Assembly: GCA_038200275.1 (NCBI GenBank)
Contig: JBBPYC010000026.1
Span: 62,001-126,000 of the forward strand
Length of the DNA: 64,000 nucleotides
Direction of reading: 5' to 3'
From: JBBPYC01 sp038200275
GTDB lineage: Bacteria; Pseudomonadota; Gammaproteobacteria; Burkholderiales; Burkholderiaceae_C
Below, one piece after another: positions 35,753 through 44,730 of the stretch. Each line of letters starts with the position of its first letter. Within the stretch, counting starts at the first letter, position 1. The notes below the pieces were generated by a model. The model was not told the DNA's origin. It was given only the letters and a program-made list of their open reading frames with translations, and did no database searches. The translations under genes were made by a program, and so were the position numbers.

Positions 35753-37591
35753 TCACCGAGGCCACCCGTCTCTTAGACTCGTAATTCGGTTGAACACTGG
35801 CGCGCTCAATTGAGAGTCGACTCGGTCGACTACGAAGTATCCATGCCGCTCGAATTGGCATCGAGTCTCCGCCACTGCGGGTACGGCGCCACTTGGCAAC
35901 ACTGACGGTTCCACCCAGCTGGTGACAACGCGCAGGCTATCAGGATTCAGCGCGGCCAGATAGTCCGCACCACCAGCGTCGGGGTGTGGGTGCATGAACA
36001 ATCGGTCGTACAACCGAACCTCGGCTGCCACAGCATCACTGGCGCCTACCCAGGTCACAACGCCCTTGGCCTTCACCAAATCCGCGCCCGGCGTGCCGCT
36101 CTTCGTGTCGGGTATTAGCTCGGCCTGTACCTCGGTCAGGTTGCCGGCCGAATCATAGAGAGCGCCCCTGCACTGCACCACATAGCCGTACTTGAGCCGC
36201 ACCTTGTTGCCTGGAAACAGCCTGAAAAAGCCTTTTGGCGGCGGGTCGGCAAAATCACCGCGTTCGATCCACAGTTCTTGGCCAAACAGGAAGCTGCGCT
36301 GGCCCCAATCCGGATGATGAGGATGGATCGGCGCGCTGCATGGCTCGAGCGAGCCTGCGCCCATCAACGCATCCCAATTCGTGATCACAAGTCGCACGGG
36401 GTCCAAGACCGCCATCACGCGCGGTGCAGTTTCGTCAAGATCGTCGCGCAACGCCCCTTCCAAGGTGCTGTAATCAATCCAGCCGCCAGACTTGCTGACG
36501 CCGGTACGCTCGGCAAACAGTCTCAGTGCAGTTGGCGTGTAACCGCGCCGCCGCAGTCCTGCAATCGTCGGCAGTCGCGGGTCGTCCCAGCCGCCCACAT
36601 GCCGGTCGTCCACCAACGTTTTGAGGCGGCGCTTGCTGGTCACGACATAGGTCAGATTCAAGCGTGCGAATTCGTACTGTCGCGGCGCGGGCACCTCCAG
36701 CAGTTTTCCCTCGATCAGTTGCGCAAGCAACCAATCGTAGAACGGTCGTTGGTCTTCGAACTCGAGCGTGCAGATGCTGTGCGTGATGTTCTCAAGCGCA
36801 TCCTCGATGGGATGTGCGAATGCATACATCGGATAGATGCACCAGCGGTCGCCGGTGTGGTGATGCACGGCATGCCGGATTCGATAAATGGCCGGGTCGC
36901 GCAAATTGATGTTGGGCGACGCCATGTCGATTTTTGCGCGCAGCACCGCGGAGCCGTCGGCAAGCCGGCCGCTTCTCATCTCGGAAAAACGTGCCAGATT
37001 GTCCTGGACCGTGCGGTTGCGAAATGCGCTGTTCTTGCCAGGCGTGTTGAAATCGCCGCGGTTTGCCCGCATCTCGTCAGTGGTCTGCTCGTCTACGTAA
37101 GCCAACCCGGCTTCAATTAAATACACCGCGGCGCGATGCATGAAATCAAAATAGTCGCTTGCGTAGTACAAATGGCTCACGCCCCCCACGTTCCAATCAA
37201 AGCCGAGCCAACGCACCGAGTCGATGATGCTCGCGACGTATTCCGCGTCCTCTTTTTCTGGGTTGGTGTCGTCGAATCGCAAGTGGCAAATACCGCCGTA
37301 GTCGCGCGCGAGCCCAAAATTCACGCAAATGCTTTTCGCGTGTCCGATGTGCAGATAGCCGTTTGGCTCTGGCGGGAAACGGGTCCGAATGCGAGCAGGA
37401 TCGAACGTGCCGGCGCGATGCCCGGCGGCATCGGCCGGTACGCCAGCAAACCGGCGCCCCGCATACCGTCCACTGGCCAAGTCCTGTTCAATGACTTGCC
37501 GCAGAAAATTGCTTGGTCCAGAGCTGCCGGCATCAAGTGCCGTCTGAGGCGACTCGGCTGAGGACATCGACGAGTGCATGGCGTTGGTCAT
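35753..37591 (-). CDS. glnS: Glutamine--tRNA ligase
   Basis: A 612-residue class I aminoacyl-tRNA synthetase. The HIGH motif is in FPPEPNGYLHIGHAKSICVN, the GlnRS-type LRFDDTNPEKEDAEYV follows, and the KMSKS loop is VTSKRRLKTLVDDR. The C-terminal anticodon-binding beta-barrels are present (FGQELWIERGDFADPPPKGF). The N-terminus may start at 37591 or at a nearby internal Met. It converges on the secreted-protein gene ending at 35674. Confidence 0.97.
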   Translation of the reverse strand: MTNAMHSSMSSAESPQTALDAGSSGPSNFLRQVIEQDLASGRYAGRRFAGVPADAAGHRAGTFDPARIRTRFPPEPNGYLHIGHAKSICVNFGLARDYGGICHLRFDDTNPEKEDAEYVASIIDSVRWLGFDWNVGGVSHLYYASDYFDFMHRAAVYLIEAGLAYVDEQTTDEMRANRGDFNTPGKNSAFRNRTVQDNLARFSEMRSGRLADGSAVLRAKIDMASPNINLRDPAIYRIRHAVHHHTGDRWCIYPMYAFAHPIEDALENITHSICTLEFEDQRPFYDWLLAQLIEGKLLEVPAPRQYEFARLNLTYVVTSKRRLKTLVDDRHVGGWDDPRLPTIAGLRRRGYTPTALRLFAERTGVSKSGGWIDYSTLEGALRDDLDETAPRVMAVLDPVRLVITNWDALMGAGSLEPCSAPIHPHHPDWGQRSFLFGQELWIERGDFADPPPKGFFRLFPGNKVRLKYGYVVQCRGALYDSAGNLTEVQAELIPDTKSGTPGADLVKAKGVVTWVGASDAVAAEVRLYDRLFMHPHPDAGGADYLAALNPDSLRVVTSWVEPSVLPSGAVPAVAETRCQFERHGYFVVDRVDSQLSAPVFNRITSLRDGWPR

Positions 37592-37764
37592 AGGCCTACC
37601 GATTTTAGGTCGCGATTGCCGGAGTTACGATCTGCAACGCACTTCACACACTTGGATGTGCGCGGTTCGGCTGCTGGCGCGTTAAATTAAACAGGGACCG
37701 GTTTTGGTCCGGCAATTCGGCGGAAGCCGGGTCGCCATGTGGGTTGGCTATCTGGAGGTTATCG

Positions 37765-38169
37765 ATGAAATCCATCCGTTTGATTGCGCTCGGCTGCGGC
37801 GGCGCTGCAATTGCTATGGCTGCACTTGTGCTGCCCGCGGCTGCACAGGCAGGCGGGCACATCTCATGGTCTGTCGGCATTTCTGGCGGGGCACCGGTCT
37901 ATCGTGCGCCGGCGCCGGTTTATGCCCAGCCGTACGTCCAACCGCAGCCCATTTATGTTCAGCCGCAACCGGTGTACGTGCAGCCGCGGCCGATTTATGT
38001 GCAGCCGCAATCGGTGTACGTGGGACCGTCGCCGTATTATGGGGGCACCGTGGTGGGTGCACCGCCGGTCTACGTTCAACCCCAGGCGGTCTATCCGATC
38101 GATTGGGCGCCCCGCGGACACCATCGGCGGCATCGCCATCATGAGCGCGGGCCTGATTGGCGCTATTGA
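37765..38169 (+). CDS. Secreted YVQP-heptad repeat protein with His/Arg-rich tail
   Basis: A 134-residue protein with a signal peptide (MKSIRLIALGCGGAAIAMAA, ending PAAAQAGG). A short domain follows, then a Tyr/Pro/Gln repeat, and then a His/Arg-rich C-terminus (GHHRRHRHHERGPDW). Start at ATG 37765 follows a GGAGGTTATCG ribosome site. Such Pro/Tyr-rich tails are common in small envelope proteins; the His-rich end could bind metal. No family assigned. Divergent from glnS. Confidence 0.8.
   Translation: MKSIRLIALGCGGAAIAMAALVLPAAAQAGGHISWSVGISGGAPVYRAPAPVYAQPYVQPQPIYVQPQPVYVQPRPIYVQPQSVYVGPSPYYGGTVVGAPPVYVQPQAVYPIDWAPRGHHRRHRHHERGPDWRY
37933..38034 (+). repeat. Tandem 7-residue coding repeat (YVQPQPI/V)
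   Basis: Residues 57-90 of the secreted protein are five near-identical units: YVQPQPI, YVQPQPV, YVQPRPI, YVQPQSV and a decayed YVGPSP. At the DNA level the units are 21 bases long and differ mainly at third positions, so the array is held by protein-level selection as well as duplication. A stray YVQPQAV recurs at residues 103-109. Confidence 0.85.
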
Positions 38170-38226
38170 GGCAGTCGGCTCTGACGGATGAATATGGTCT
38201 GAGTCCCTCAGTGGACGCTGAGTCGA

Positions 38227-38661
38227 GTGCCGGCGGGATTCATAATTCGCGCCTTGGGCTCCCAACTTTCATCTGGTCTGACCAGCTCAGTGCTGGCCGT
38301 GGGTATCGGCGCCGCGTTGGGTGCGTTGCTGCGATGGCTGCTGGGACTGTCTCTGAATGCGCTATGGCCAACGCTGCCGCCTGGCACGCTTTTGGCAAAT
38401 TTGCTGGGCGGCTACTTAATCGGCGTGGCCATGGCGGTTTTCGCACAGCATCCGCAGATTACACCCGCGTGGCGACTGTTCATCGTTACGGGATTTTTGG
38501 GTGGTTTGACGACGTTCTCGACGTTTTCAGCAGAAGTGGCCGTCTTATTGCAAGCGGGGCGGCCGTGGGCGGCCGGCACTGCCATGCTCACGCATGGCAT
38601 TGGCTCCGTCGCGATGACGCTGCTCGGCTGGGCGAGCCATTCTGCTTGGCCTCGTAGCTGA
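38227..38661 (+). CDS. crcB: Fluoride efflux channel CrcB
   Basis: A 144-residue four-helix protein that exports fluoride. The hallmark GFLGGLTTFSTFSAEV is at about residues 86-101, and GIGAALGALLRWLL is the first helix. The annotated start is GTG 38227; a later start before the first helix is possible. I looked for a fluoride riboswitch in the 57 bases upstream and did not find one. Its stop is 20 bases from the oppositely oriented cbiX-like gene. Confidence 0.93.
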   Translation: MPAGFIIRALGSQLSSGLTSSVLAVGIGAALGALLRWLLGLSLNALWPTLPPGTLLANLLGGYLIGVAMAVFAQHPQITPAWRLFIVTGFLGGLTTFSTFSAEVAVLLQAGRPWAAGTAMLTHGIGSVAMTLLGWASHSAWPRS

Positions 38662-38680
38662 GGGCACGATTTTGGGCATT

Positions 38681-39064
38681 TCAGCCAATCGCAAGTCTCG
38701 CCATGGCGTCGATCAGGCCGAGGTCTTCGCCAACGGCTGGCCGCACTGTGATAGTGACCTCCGGATAAGCGCTGGTCAACTGTTCCAGTAACAGCGGGAG
38801 GTCTTCGCGCGCATGTTTGCCGACGCCGATGAACAGCGGCAGCACAATCAACCGGCGTGCCCCGGCGCCGATCAGGCCAGCGGCTGCGTGCATCAGATCA
38901 GGCTCGCAGAGCTCAAGATAGGCACAGGAAACGGAGCATGCCGGTTGCAGCTCACGCACTCGCTGCGCGACCGCTTCGACGGGCTGGCGCCATAGCGCAT
39001 CTCGCGATCCATGCGCGAACACGATCACTGCTTCAGAAACTGGTGCTTGTAGATCGGTCGTCAT
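38681..39064 (-). CDS. CbiX/SirB-type sirohydrochlorin chelatase (small form)
   Basis: A 127-residue single-domain chelatase of the CbiX-S/SirB type, which inserts cobalt, iron or nickel into sirohydrochlorin. Two metal-site histidines are visible: VIVFAHGSRDALWRQPV (residue about 19) and LFIGVGKHAREDLP (about 84). It overlaps the methyltransferase stop by ATGA and so closes the polyene-cluster operon, though it has no clear role in pigment synthesis. Metal specificity cannot be told. Confidence 0.87.
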   Translation of the reverse strand: MTTDLQAPVSEAVIVFAHGSRDALWRQPVEAVAQRVRELQPACSVSCAYLELCEPDLMHAAAGLIGAGARRLIVLPLFIGVGKHAREDLPLLLEQLTSAYPEVTITVRPAVGEDLGLIDAMARLAIG

Positions 39065-39843
39065 GGCTGTGGAATGTGCGGCTTAGAAGCGGGTGCAATC
39101 GGAGTGGTTTGACCGACAAGCATCGAATTTGCAAATGGTGTGCCGGCGTGCATCGGTAGCGTTTGCAGTGCGAAACCGAGCGTTTGCAGCAACTGCTGCC
39201 AATCCGCGAGCGGCCGGCAGGAGAGGCCCAATCGACACTCGCCACGCGCGGCCAGCACCAACTTATCGACCAATAAGCTGGCAGAAAAACCCAAACCAGC
39301 ACTTGCATCCGCGACGCGCAGCAGCAGCCGGCCACCGGGCATGAGGCAGTCGCGAACGCGTGTGAGCAGTTGCAGTTGTGTATCAAACGGCAGATAGTGC
39401 AGCACGTCGAGCAGCACGACGATGTCGTGACGTCCAAATTCGACCTTGCAGATGTCGCCCTTGTCGAATTTCATCCGTGCGCTGCCGCCGCAGCTGTCAT
39501 CGCCGCCACAGGCCGACGCCATGTGCTCGGCCCAACGGACTTCGCGAGCCGCCGAGTCAATCCCGCGCACGACGACATCCTGTGGTGGGGCAGCCCAGCC
39601 CTGCGGCCAGTTGGTGCATTGGATGGACGCTGCGTACAACAGCGCCCCGAGCAAACCCTGGCCGCAGCCCAGATCGAGCAGCCGACTCTGCGACGGGATC
39701 AACCCAAGGCGCAGTAATCCTGCGAAGGCCGGATCGCCCCCGAACTTGCCACGCGCGAACAGCCACGGGTGCAAGCCGACGCTGCGGTAAGGCGCCGCTG
39801 CAAGTTCAACCAACGCAGCGGGCAGCTTTGGACAGTCGCTCAT
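39061..39843 (-). CDS. Class I SAM-dependent methyltransferase (polyene cluster)
   Basis: A 260-residue Rossmann methyltransferase. Motif I is RLLDLGCGQGLLGALL, the acidic second strand is VVVRGIDSAAREV, and the post-motif is DIVVLLDVLHYLPFDTQ. Overlaps the deacetylase and the chelatase genes by four bases each, so the last genes of the cluster are translated together. A methyl group on the aryl head is a feature of some aryl polyenes, so head-group methylation is a reasonable but unproven role. Confidence 0.85.
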   Translation of the reverse strand: MSDCPKLPAALVELAAAPYRSVGLHPWLFARGKFGGDPAFAGLLRLGLIPSQSRLLDLGCGQGLLGALLYAASIQCTNWPQGWAAPPQDVVVRGIDSAAREVRWAEHMASACGGDDSCGGSARMKFDKGDICKVEFGRHDIVVLLDVLHYLPFDTQLQLLTRVRDCLMPGGRLLLRVADASAGLGFSASLLVDKLVLAARGECRLGLSCRPLADWQQLLQTLGFALQTLPMHAGTPFANSMLVGQTTPIAPASKPHIPQP

Positions 39844-40697
39844 CCGGCGCGCATGGACGGCTGCAATCCTTCTTCGACAGCAGGCACGCCGTCCAACGCA
39901 TCAGCGACCCGCATGCAGGTCAGTCCGAGAGATTGGGCTTGATCCAGCAGACGCGGCAACACGTCGAGCAGTACCGGCCGTCCAGCTGATGTGCGCGCGC
40001 AGTGCCCATCGTGCAACAGCAGAATATCGCCCGCGCCCAAGCCGGCTGTGAGCCGGGTGAGCACTCGGTCAGGGTCTTGCACCCGGGTGTCGAAGCCGCG
40101 CCGCGTCCAACTCGTCAAGTGCAGCCCCAGGCGGGCCAGCACCGGTTCCAGTAGGGGATTGCGCAAACCCGCTGGCGCACGAAAAAGCACAGGCAACCGC
40201 CCGGTGACGTCTGAGATGGCGTTCTGGGCATCATTTAGCTCGCGCTGCAGCGACTGCGGTCCGGACAGCGAGAAATGGTGCGCATGGCGGTGGCTGTGAT
40301 TTTCAATCTGGTGTCCGCAGCGCACCATCTCGCGCGCAAGCGCCCCATGCGCGCGGACCCGTTCGCCAATGCAAAAAAAAGTAGCATGCACGCCGCGCTG
40401 CGCAAGCAGGTCGAGCACCGCCGGGGTCACCGCCGGGTCGGGTCCATCGTCGATCGTGATTGCAATGCACGCACCAGCCGATGGCGGCAGCCGCAACAGA
40501 TTCGGTCCCAGCCAGCGGCTGCGTGGCCACAGGCCGCTGGCGGTCAGCAGTGCGTGATTGGTGGCCACTGCAGCAATTGTCCAGGGCCACAGCGTCGGCG
40601 CTGCTGCAGCGATTGCAGCCGCACCCAGGTGCAGCCCAACCGAGCCGCGCAGCAGCGTACTCATCCGCCAGCTTCTCGGCCGAACCATCTCGGTCAT
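39840..40697 (-). CDS. Polysaccharide deacetylase family protein (polyene cluster)
   Basis: A 285-residue NodB-fold hydrolase with two N-terminal membrane segments (residues about 13-60). The metal and catalytic residues are in CIAITIDDGPDPAVTPAVLD and the second motif NHSHRHAHH; LPVLFRAPAGLRNP and DILLLHDGH complete the active site. It probably acts on an acetylated sugar or acyl glycan at the membrane. A deacetylase next to polyene genes is something I recall from other Burkholderiales. Four-base overlaps on both sides. Confidence 0.87.
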   Translation of the reverse strand: MTEMVRPRSWRMSTLLRGSVGLHLGAAAIAAAAPTLWPWTIAAVATNHALLTASGLWPRSRWLGPNLLRLPPSAGACIAITIDDGPDPAVTPAVLDLLAQRGVHATFFCIGERVRAHGALAREMVRCGHQIENHSHRHAHHFSLSGPQSLQRELNDAQNAISDVTGRLPVLFRAPAGLRNPLLEPVLARLGLHLTSWTRRGFDTRVQDPDRVLTRLTAGLGAGDILLLHDGHCARTSAGRPVLLDVLPRLLDQAQSLGLTCMRVADALDGVPAVEEGLQPSMRAG

Positions 40698-41500
40698 GGC
40701 CGATTCAATCGGGGCAGCGGCGCATGGTCAAGAAACGCTTCCCACAAGCGGTGCCACGGTGCCCAGTCGTGGCCGCCGCCGGTGGTGAATACGCGCGCTG
40801 CGGGCAGCTCCCGCGCAAGCAGTTCGTTGCTGCCGGCAAAGCGGTCGCTGCGACCATAGCCCACGTACAGCGGCGGCCGGCCGGATGCGCCGGTGGGTGT
40901 TTCGGCGTAGCCTTTTAGCCATTGCCAGAGATAGCGATCGGGGTCATCCGGTGTGGCGGCATTTGGTGCCCAGGCGCCCAGACCGCCAGCCGCGGCGACC
41001 GCTGCCGGTATGTCGCGACGGCCGAGGAATGCCGCCATCACGAACACGCCGTCGATCAACTCGCCATGCTCCTTTGAAAACAGCAGCGAGCCGTAGCCGC
41101 CCAGTGAGATACCGGCAAACCAGATGGCTCGGTAGCCCTGCGCACGCGCAGGCCGAACGACTTCGTCCAGCAGGCGGTCGAGCACGATGCGCTGCATGTA
41201 GTACTCGGTGTGCGCATCCACCATCAGCACATCGGCATCGATGCGACGCGCGCGCACCGCTTCCACGAAGCCTTCACGCACGAAGTCGTTCGGCACATCG
41301 AACGCGCCTGGCAGCAGCACCAGCAAGGTCTCGCTGCGCCGGTCGGGACTGGCCGTGTCAAAGAGACGTTCCATGGGGGTCGAGATGGCGCGCCGTGGCA
41401 AGCACCCGGTGAGCGCAGCGCCGCACAGGGCAAGCAGCAGCACAGACGTCAGCCCGCGCAAGGAGTACATCCACGCAGCGGCGGAAGGTGGGTGGTTCAT
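40694..41500 (-). CDS. Alpha/beta-hydrolase lipoprotein (polyene cluster)
   Basis: A 268-residue hydrolase with a lipoprotein signal: hydrophobic LTSVLLLALCGAALTGC, lipobox LTGC at about residue 33. The nucleophile elbow is WFAGISLGGYGSLLF, a later YGRSDRFAG could give the acid, and TTGGGHDWAPW the histidine. It would be anchored in the outer or inner membrane facing the periplasm, where it could act on the exported polyene lipid. It lies 38 bases after the MMPL exporter gene and overlaps the deacetylase. Confidence 0.83.
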   Translation of the reverse strand: MNHPPSAAAWMYSLRGLTSVLLLALCGAALTGCLPRRAISTPMERLFDTASPDRRSETLLVLLPGAFDVPNDFVREGFVEAVRARRIDADVLMVDAHTEYYMQRIVLDRLLDEVVRPARAQGYRAIWFAGISLGGYGSLLFSKEHGELIDGVFVMAAFLGRRDIPAAVAAAGGLGAWAPNAATPDDPDRYLWQWLKGYAETPTGASGRPPLYVGYGRSDRFAGSNELLARELPAARVFTTGGGHDWAPWHRLWEAFLDHAPLPRLNRP

Positions 41501-41537
41501 AGGAACTCATCGTGGCGGCGTGACTTCAGCCGTTACC

Positions 41538-44057
41538 TTAAGGGGGCGGCCGACTCAGAATAGCCGACAAGCACCACGCGCATACTGCGCCGGGACCCAC
41601 CGTCATGCCGATTGCCGCCAGCACCGGAACCGAGGCGAATGCGAGGACGCCGAAGCCGGCCATGGTGGTCAGCACCGCGAACAGCAGCGACGCATGGATG
41701 CGCGGATCGTGTGGTCCGGGCTGGCTTTGCGCCTCGAAGAACAGTGCGTAGTTCGAGCCGACTGCCACCGTCAGCAGCAGGCCGACCAGATGCAGCAACG
41801 TGAGCTGCACGTTCAGCAGATGTAACCCGGCAGTCACCACCGCCACCGAGGCCAGCAGCGGTAGAAACACCGTCAGCACGCGCTGAGCAGAGCGCAGACT
41901 GGCTGCCAGCACGAGCAAGATCGCCATCAGACCGAGTGTTGAAAGCCATAGGGCTTGTCGCAGGTAGTCCCGGTATAGGTCGTTGGATGCGGTCTTCATG
42001 TCAAGCAGCACGGTGTCGGCGTCGAGCAGCGGTGCGATGCGCGCACGCAGTGCAGCGGCGTCGATGCCTTCGCGGCCGCCATCCACCGCGCGGCGATTGC
42101 CCATTGCATCAAGGCGCGGGCGCGGCGGCTGTAGCTGAACCAGTGCGTTCCAGTGCGCGGTGCGGCCGTCGTCGGCCTTGACTTCGGTCAACATGACCTC
42201 CAGCGCGGCTGCGAATGGGGCCCGCTGCGTGTCGGCAAATGTCAGCGGCGCAGCTTCGCGTGCTGCCGCCAGGTCAGCATAGAACGGCTCGATCGCTCCG
42301 GCTTTGAACGGCAGCCCTTCAAGCGCTTGCATCATGCGCGTGCGCAGTTCGGCGTCTGCCGGCAACGCGGCGCGCCGGGCCAACTGAGTCTGCACGCTGG
42401 GCAGGTAAGTGCAGGGCGCCTGCCAACCGTCAAGCACCCCGTCGGCGACGGCTTGGTCGAGCGCTGGCGCCAATCGCTCGCAGCGGCGCAACGCTTCTTG
42501 CGCATTGCTGCCGCGCAGCACGATCAGGTAACGCACGTCGGGCGCGCCCATGTCGGCACGCAGGCGGCCGTCGAGTCGCTGCGCCTCCAGCGGCACCGGA
42601 CTCAGCGACAGCAGTTCGGCATCAAAGAGCTGCCGCTGGCCCAACAGCACGACCACCACCGCGGCCACAGCAAGCATGAGCGCTGGCACCCGCAGTCGGC
42701 GTGCCTGCACAATCGCGTCTGTGAGTCGTGCACCCAGCGCCGCCGTGTTGCGCACCGAAAAATTCGCTGGCAGCAGATTGGGCAGCAACCATCGCGTGAC
42801 GGCGGCGGCACTGACGATGCCGGCAATCGAGAACAAGCCAAGCTGCGAGAGACCTGGAAACCCCGACAGCAGCAACGCGCCGAAGCCGCAAACCGAAGTC
42901 AGCACGCCCAGCCGGATGGTCGGCCAGAAATTGCGTGCATAGCCATCCGCTGCCACCGCGCCCCGCGCTGCGTCTGCGCCGCCGCCGCGCTGCACGAACA
43001 GATAGATGGCGTAGTCGACCGCCTCGCCAACCAGCGTCGCACCAAAGCCCAGCGTGATGCCGTGCACCGTGCCGAAGCCCAAACTCACCGCGGCGATGCC
43101 GGCAAGCACAGCGGTGAGCACCGGCAGCATCCCCAGAAGCAGCGCAGAAACGGACCGGTAGATGGTGTAGAGCAACGAGAGGATCAACACCGAGCCAACC
43201 ATCGACAGTCGCTCGACCGCACTCTTGATCGCATCGCGCGAAGCGACTGCGAATGTGCCGGGGCCGCTGATCAGCAGCATCGGGTCGGCATGCGCAGCGT
43301 TGTTGCCGGACTCGCCAAGCGTGCTGCGTTCGTCAGCCAGTGCGGCAGCAAACGCGCTGCGCACCTGTTCGATTGCGCGTTGCTGCGCATCGATGTCGTC
43401 GCCGCCGGTGCGCGTTTGCAGCAGCAGCAGCACGGTGCGGCCTGTCGCATCGAACCAGTGGCCGTCACGTATTGCGGGGCCGGCCCCGATGGGCAGCAGC
43501 CGGTCGATCAGCCGCAACATTTCACCGGTCGGATCGCGCGCAAACAATTGCTTGACCATGAGGCCACTGCCCGACGCAATCGCGTCGACGCTCGCCCGCA
43601 GCGCTTTCCGCAGTCCGTCGGTGCTGAAATGTTCCTCATCGACGGCGGGGGAGAGCAGATAGCGGTTTGCAAAAAGTAGGTCGTCGACGGCGTCGCCGGT
43701 ATCGGCTTGCGGTTCGCCGTTCTGCACCGACTTGATGGCGTCGTTTTCCCGCAGCCGCGCGGCAAACTGTGCGCTCAAACGCGCCAGACGGGCGGTTTCG
43801 GCGGCGGACGGTACGCCCTCGGCGGACGACTCGATACCGACCAACAGCAGGCTCGCGCCAGCGCCGCTCTTGAGCTGCTCCACCAGCACTTGCTGCGCGG
43901 GCGTTGGGCGGTTCGGCAGGAACGCAGAAAAATCGGCGCGGAACTCAGTGCGTGCAATCACCACGGCGCAAGTCAGCACGAACACAAGCCACAGCGCGAA
44001 CGCCAGCCAAGTGCCGTGCGGACGTGACGTGCGGCCTACAGCGCGCGGCGGACTCAT
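41538..44057 (-). CDS. MMPL/RND-family lipid exporter (polyene cluster)
   Basis: An 839-residue transporter with the RND layout of two six-helix halves separated by large periplasmic loops. The first helix is WLAFALWLVFVLTCAVVIAR. Central helix signatures include LGFGTVHGITLGFGATLVGE followed by AVDYAIYLFVQ, and the second half has LLTVAVGSNYALFFEAQ. In aryl-polyene clusters this protein (ApeM-like) moves the finished lipid-linked polyene across the inner membrane. Starts 19 bases after the LolA-like gene. Confidence 0.9.
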   Translation of the reverse strand: MSPPRAVGRTSRPHGTWLAFALWLVFVLTCAVVIARTEFRADFSAFLPNRPTPAQQVLVEQLKSGAGASLLLVGIESSAEGVPSAAETARLARLSAQFAARLRENDAIKSVQNGEPQADTGDAVDDLLFANRYLLSPAVDEEHFSTDGLRKALRASVDAIASGSGLMVKQLFARDPTGEMLRLIDRLLPIGAGPAIRDGHWFDATGRTVLLLLQTRTGGDDIDAQQRAIEQVRSAFAAALADERSTLGESGNNAAHADPMLLISGPGTFAVASRDAIKSAVERLSMVGSVLILSLLYTIYRSVSALLLGMLPVLTAVLAGIAAVSLGFGTVHGITLGFGATLVGEAVDYAIYLFVQRGGGADAARGAVAADGYARNFWPTIRLGVLTSVCGFGALLLSGFPGLSQLGLFSIAGIVSAAAVTRWLLPNLLPANFSVRNTAALGARLTDAIVQARRLRVPALMLAVAAVVVVLLGQRQLFDAELLSLSPVPLEAQRLDGRLRADMGAPDVRYLIVLRGSNAQEALRRCERLAPALDQAVADGVLDGWQAPCTYLPSVQTQLARRAALPADAELRTRMMQALEGLPFKAGAIEPFYADLAAAREAAPLTFADTQRAPFAAALEVMLTEVKADDGRTAHWNALVQLQPPRPRLDAMGNRRAVDGGREGIDAAALRARIAPLLDADTVLLDMKTASNDLYRDYLRQALWLSTLGLMAILLVLAASLRSAQRVLTVFLPLLASVAVVTAGLHLLNVQLTLLHLVGLLLTVAVGSNYALFFEAQSQPGPHDPRIHASLLFAVLTTMAGFGVLAFASVPVLAAIGMTVGPGAVCAWCLSAILSRPPP

Positions 44058-44076
44058 CGACGCTTGCGATCGGTTG

Positions 44077-44730
44077 CTACTGCGCAGCGGCTGGCTCGAT
44101 GTTCATCACCGAGTAGTCGCCGTCGGCCAGACGCACCTCGACCTGGCGGACCTGGCCCTGGCGGCCCGACAGCAGCAGTGACTTGACCGCAACCGGCGCT
44201 GCACCCGCTACACCCGTCCTTGGCGTGAGTTGCAGCTTCCACTGCGCCGCCTCGCCCTGCAGCTCGATGACATAGCCCCGCTCGAGTGCTGCGCGGTCAC
44301 CGGCAAGTGCTGCTCGGATCGGTTCGATGAAAACTGCGATTTCGGGATGCTCGGCGAGTTGCAGCGTGCGCTGCAAGCGGCCGCGCTCCAAGGAAAGTGT
44401 CTGGCCATCGACACGCATCGACTCGACCTTAGGACGGAGCGTGCGCATCACGAGCGTTGCGGGGGGCTGGAACAGCAGTTCGCCGGATGAATCGATGGGG
44501 GCGTCGAACTGCTGCAGGAATTTTCGCTCGTCGAATGTCGCGCGCGATGGGCCGACCTTGCCGATCATTGAAAGCAGCGCATCCAGGTCAAACGCACCTG
44601 CGGCCTGTGCAAGCGGTCCCAGCATGGAAAGCCCAAGTCCGCAGCCAATGGCGAGCACGAGCGCACTGAGCCGTCGCTGCGTGTCAGGGAGCCAGTGTTT
44701 GCGGGGACTGCCCTTGCTGCCAGAAATCAT
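44077..44730 (-). CDS. LolA-like outer-membrane lipoprotein carrier-related protein (polyene cluster)
   Basis: A 217-residue periplasmic protein. The signal peptide lies between residues 18 and 45 (SALVLAIGCGLGLSMLGPLA). The LolA-like fold is recognised from RATFDERKFLQQFDAPIDSS and GELLFQPPATLVMRTL. It may carry the polyene lipid to the outer membrane (ApeL-like). ATG 44730 is the start that gives the signal peptide, and it places the gene 47 bases inside the preceding acyltransferase gene; a shorter start is not available. Confidence 0.85.
   Translation of the reverse strand: MISGSKGSPRKHWLPDTQRRLSALVLAIGCGLGLSMLGPLAQAAGAFDLDALLSMIGKVGPSRATFDERKFLQQFDAPIDSSGELLFQPPATLVMRTLRPKVESMRVDGQTLSLERGRLQRTLQLAEHPEIAVFIEPIRAALAGDRAALERGYVIELQGEAAQWKLQLTPRTGVAGAAPVAVKSLLLSGRQGQVRQVEVRLADGDYSVMNIEPAAAQ

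Noticed and set aside
38170..38226. Possible fluoride riboswitch upstream of crcB
   Set aside because: The region is short and I could not find the conserved pseudoknot elements or the usual terminal CUGAUG-type segment.
42153..43679. 508-codon open frame on the plus strand across the MMPL gene
   Set aside because: Antisense of a clearly recognisable RND exporter; very rich in Gln, Arg and His with no domain pattern.
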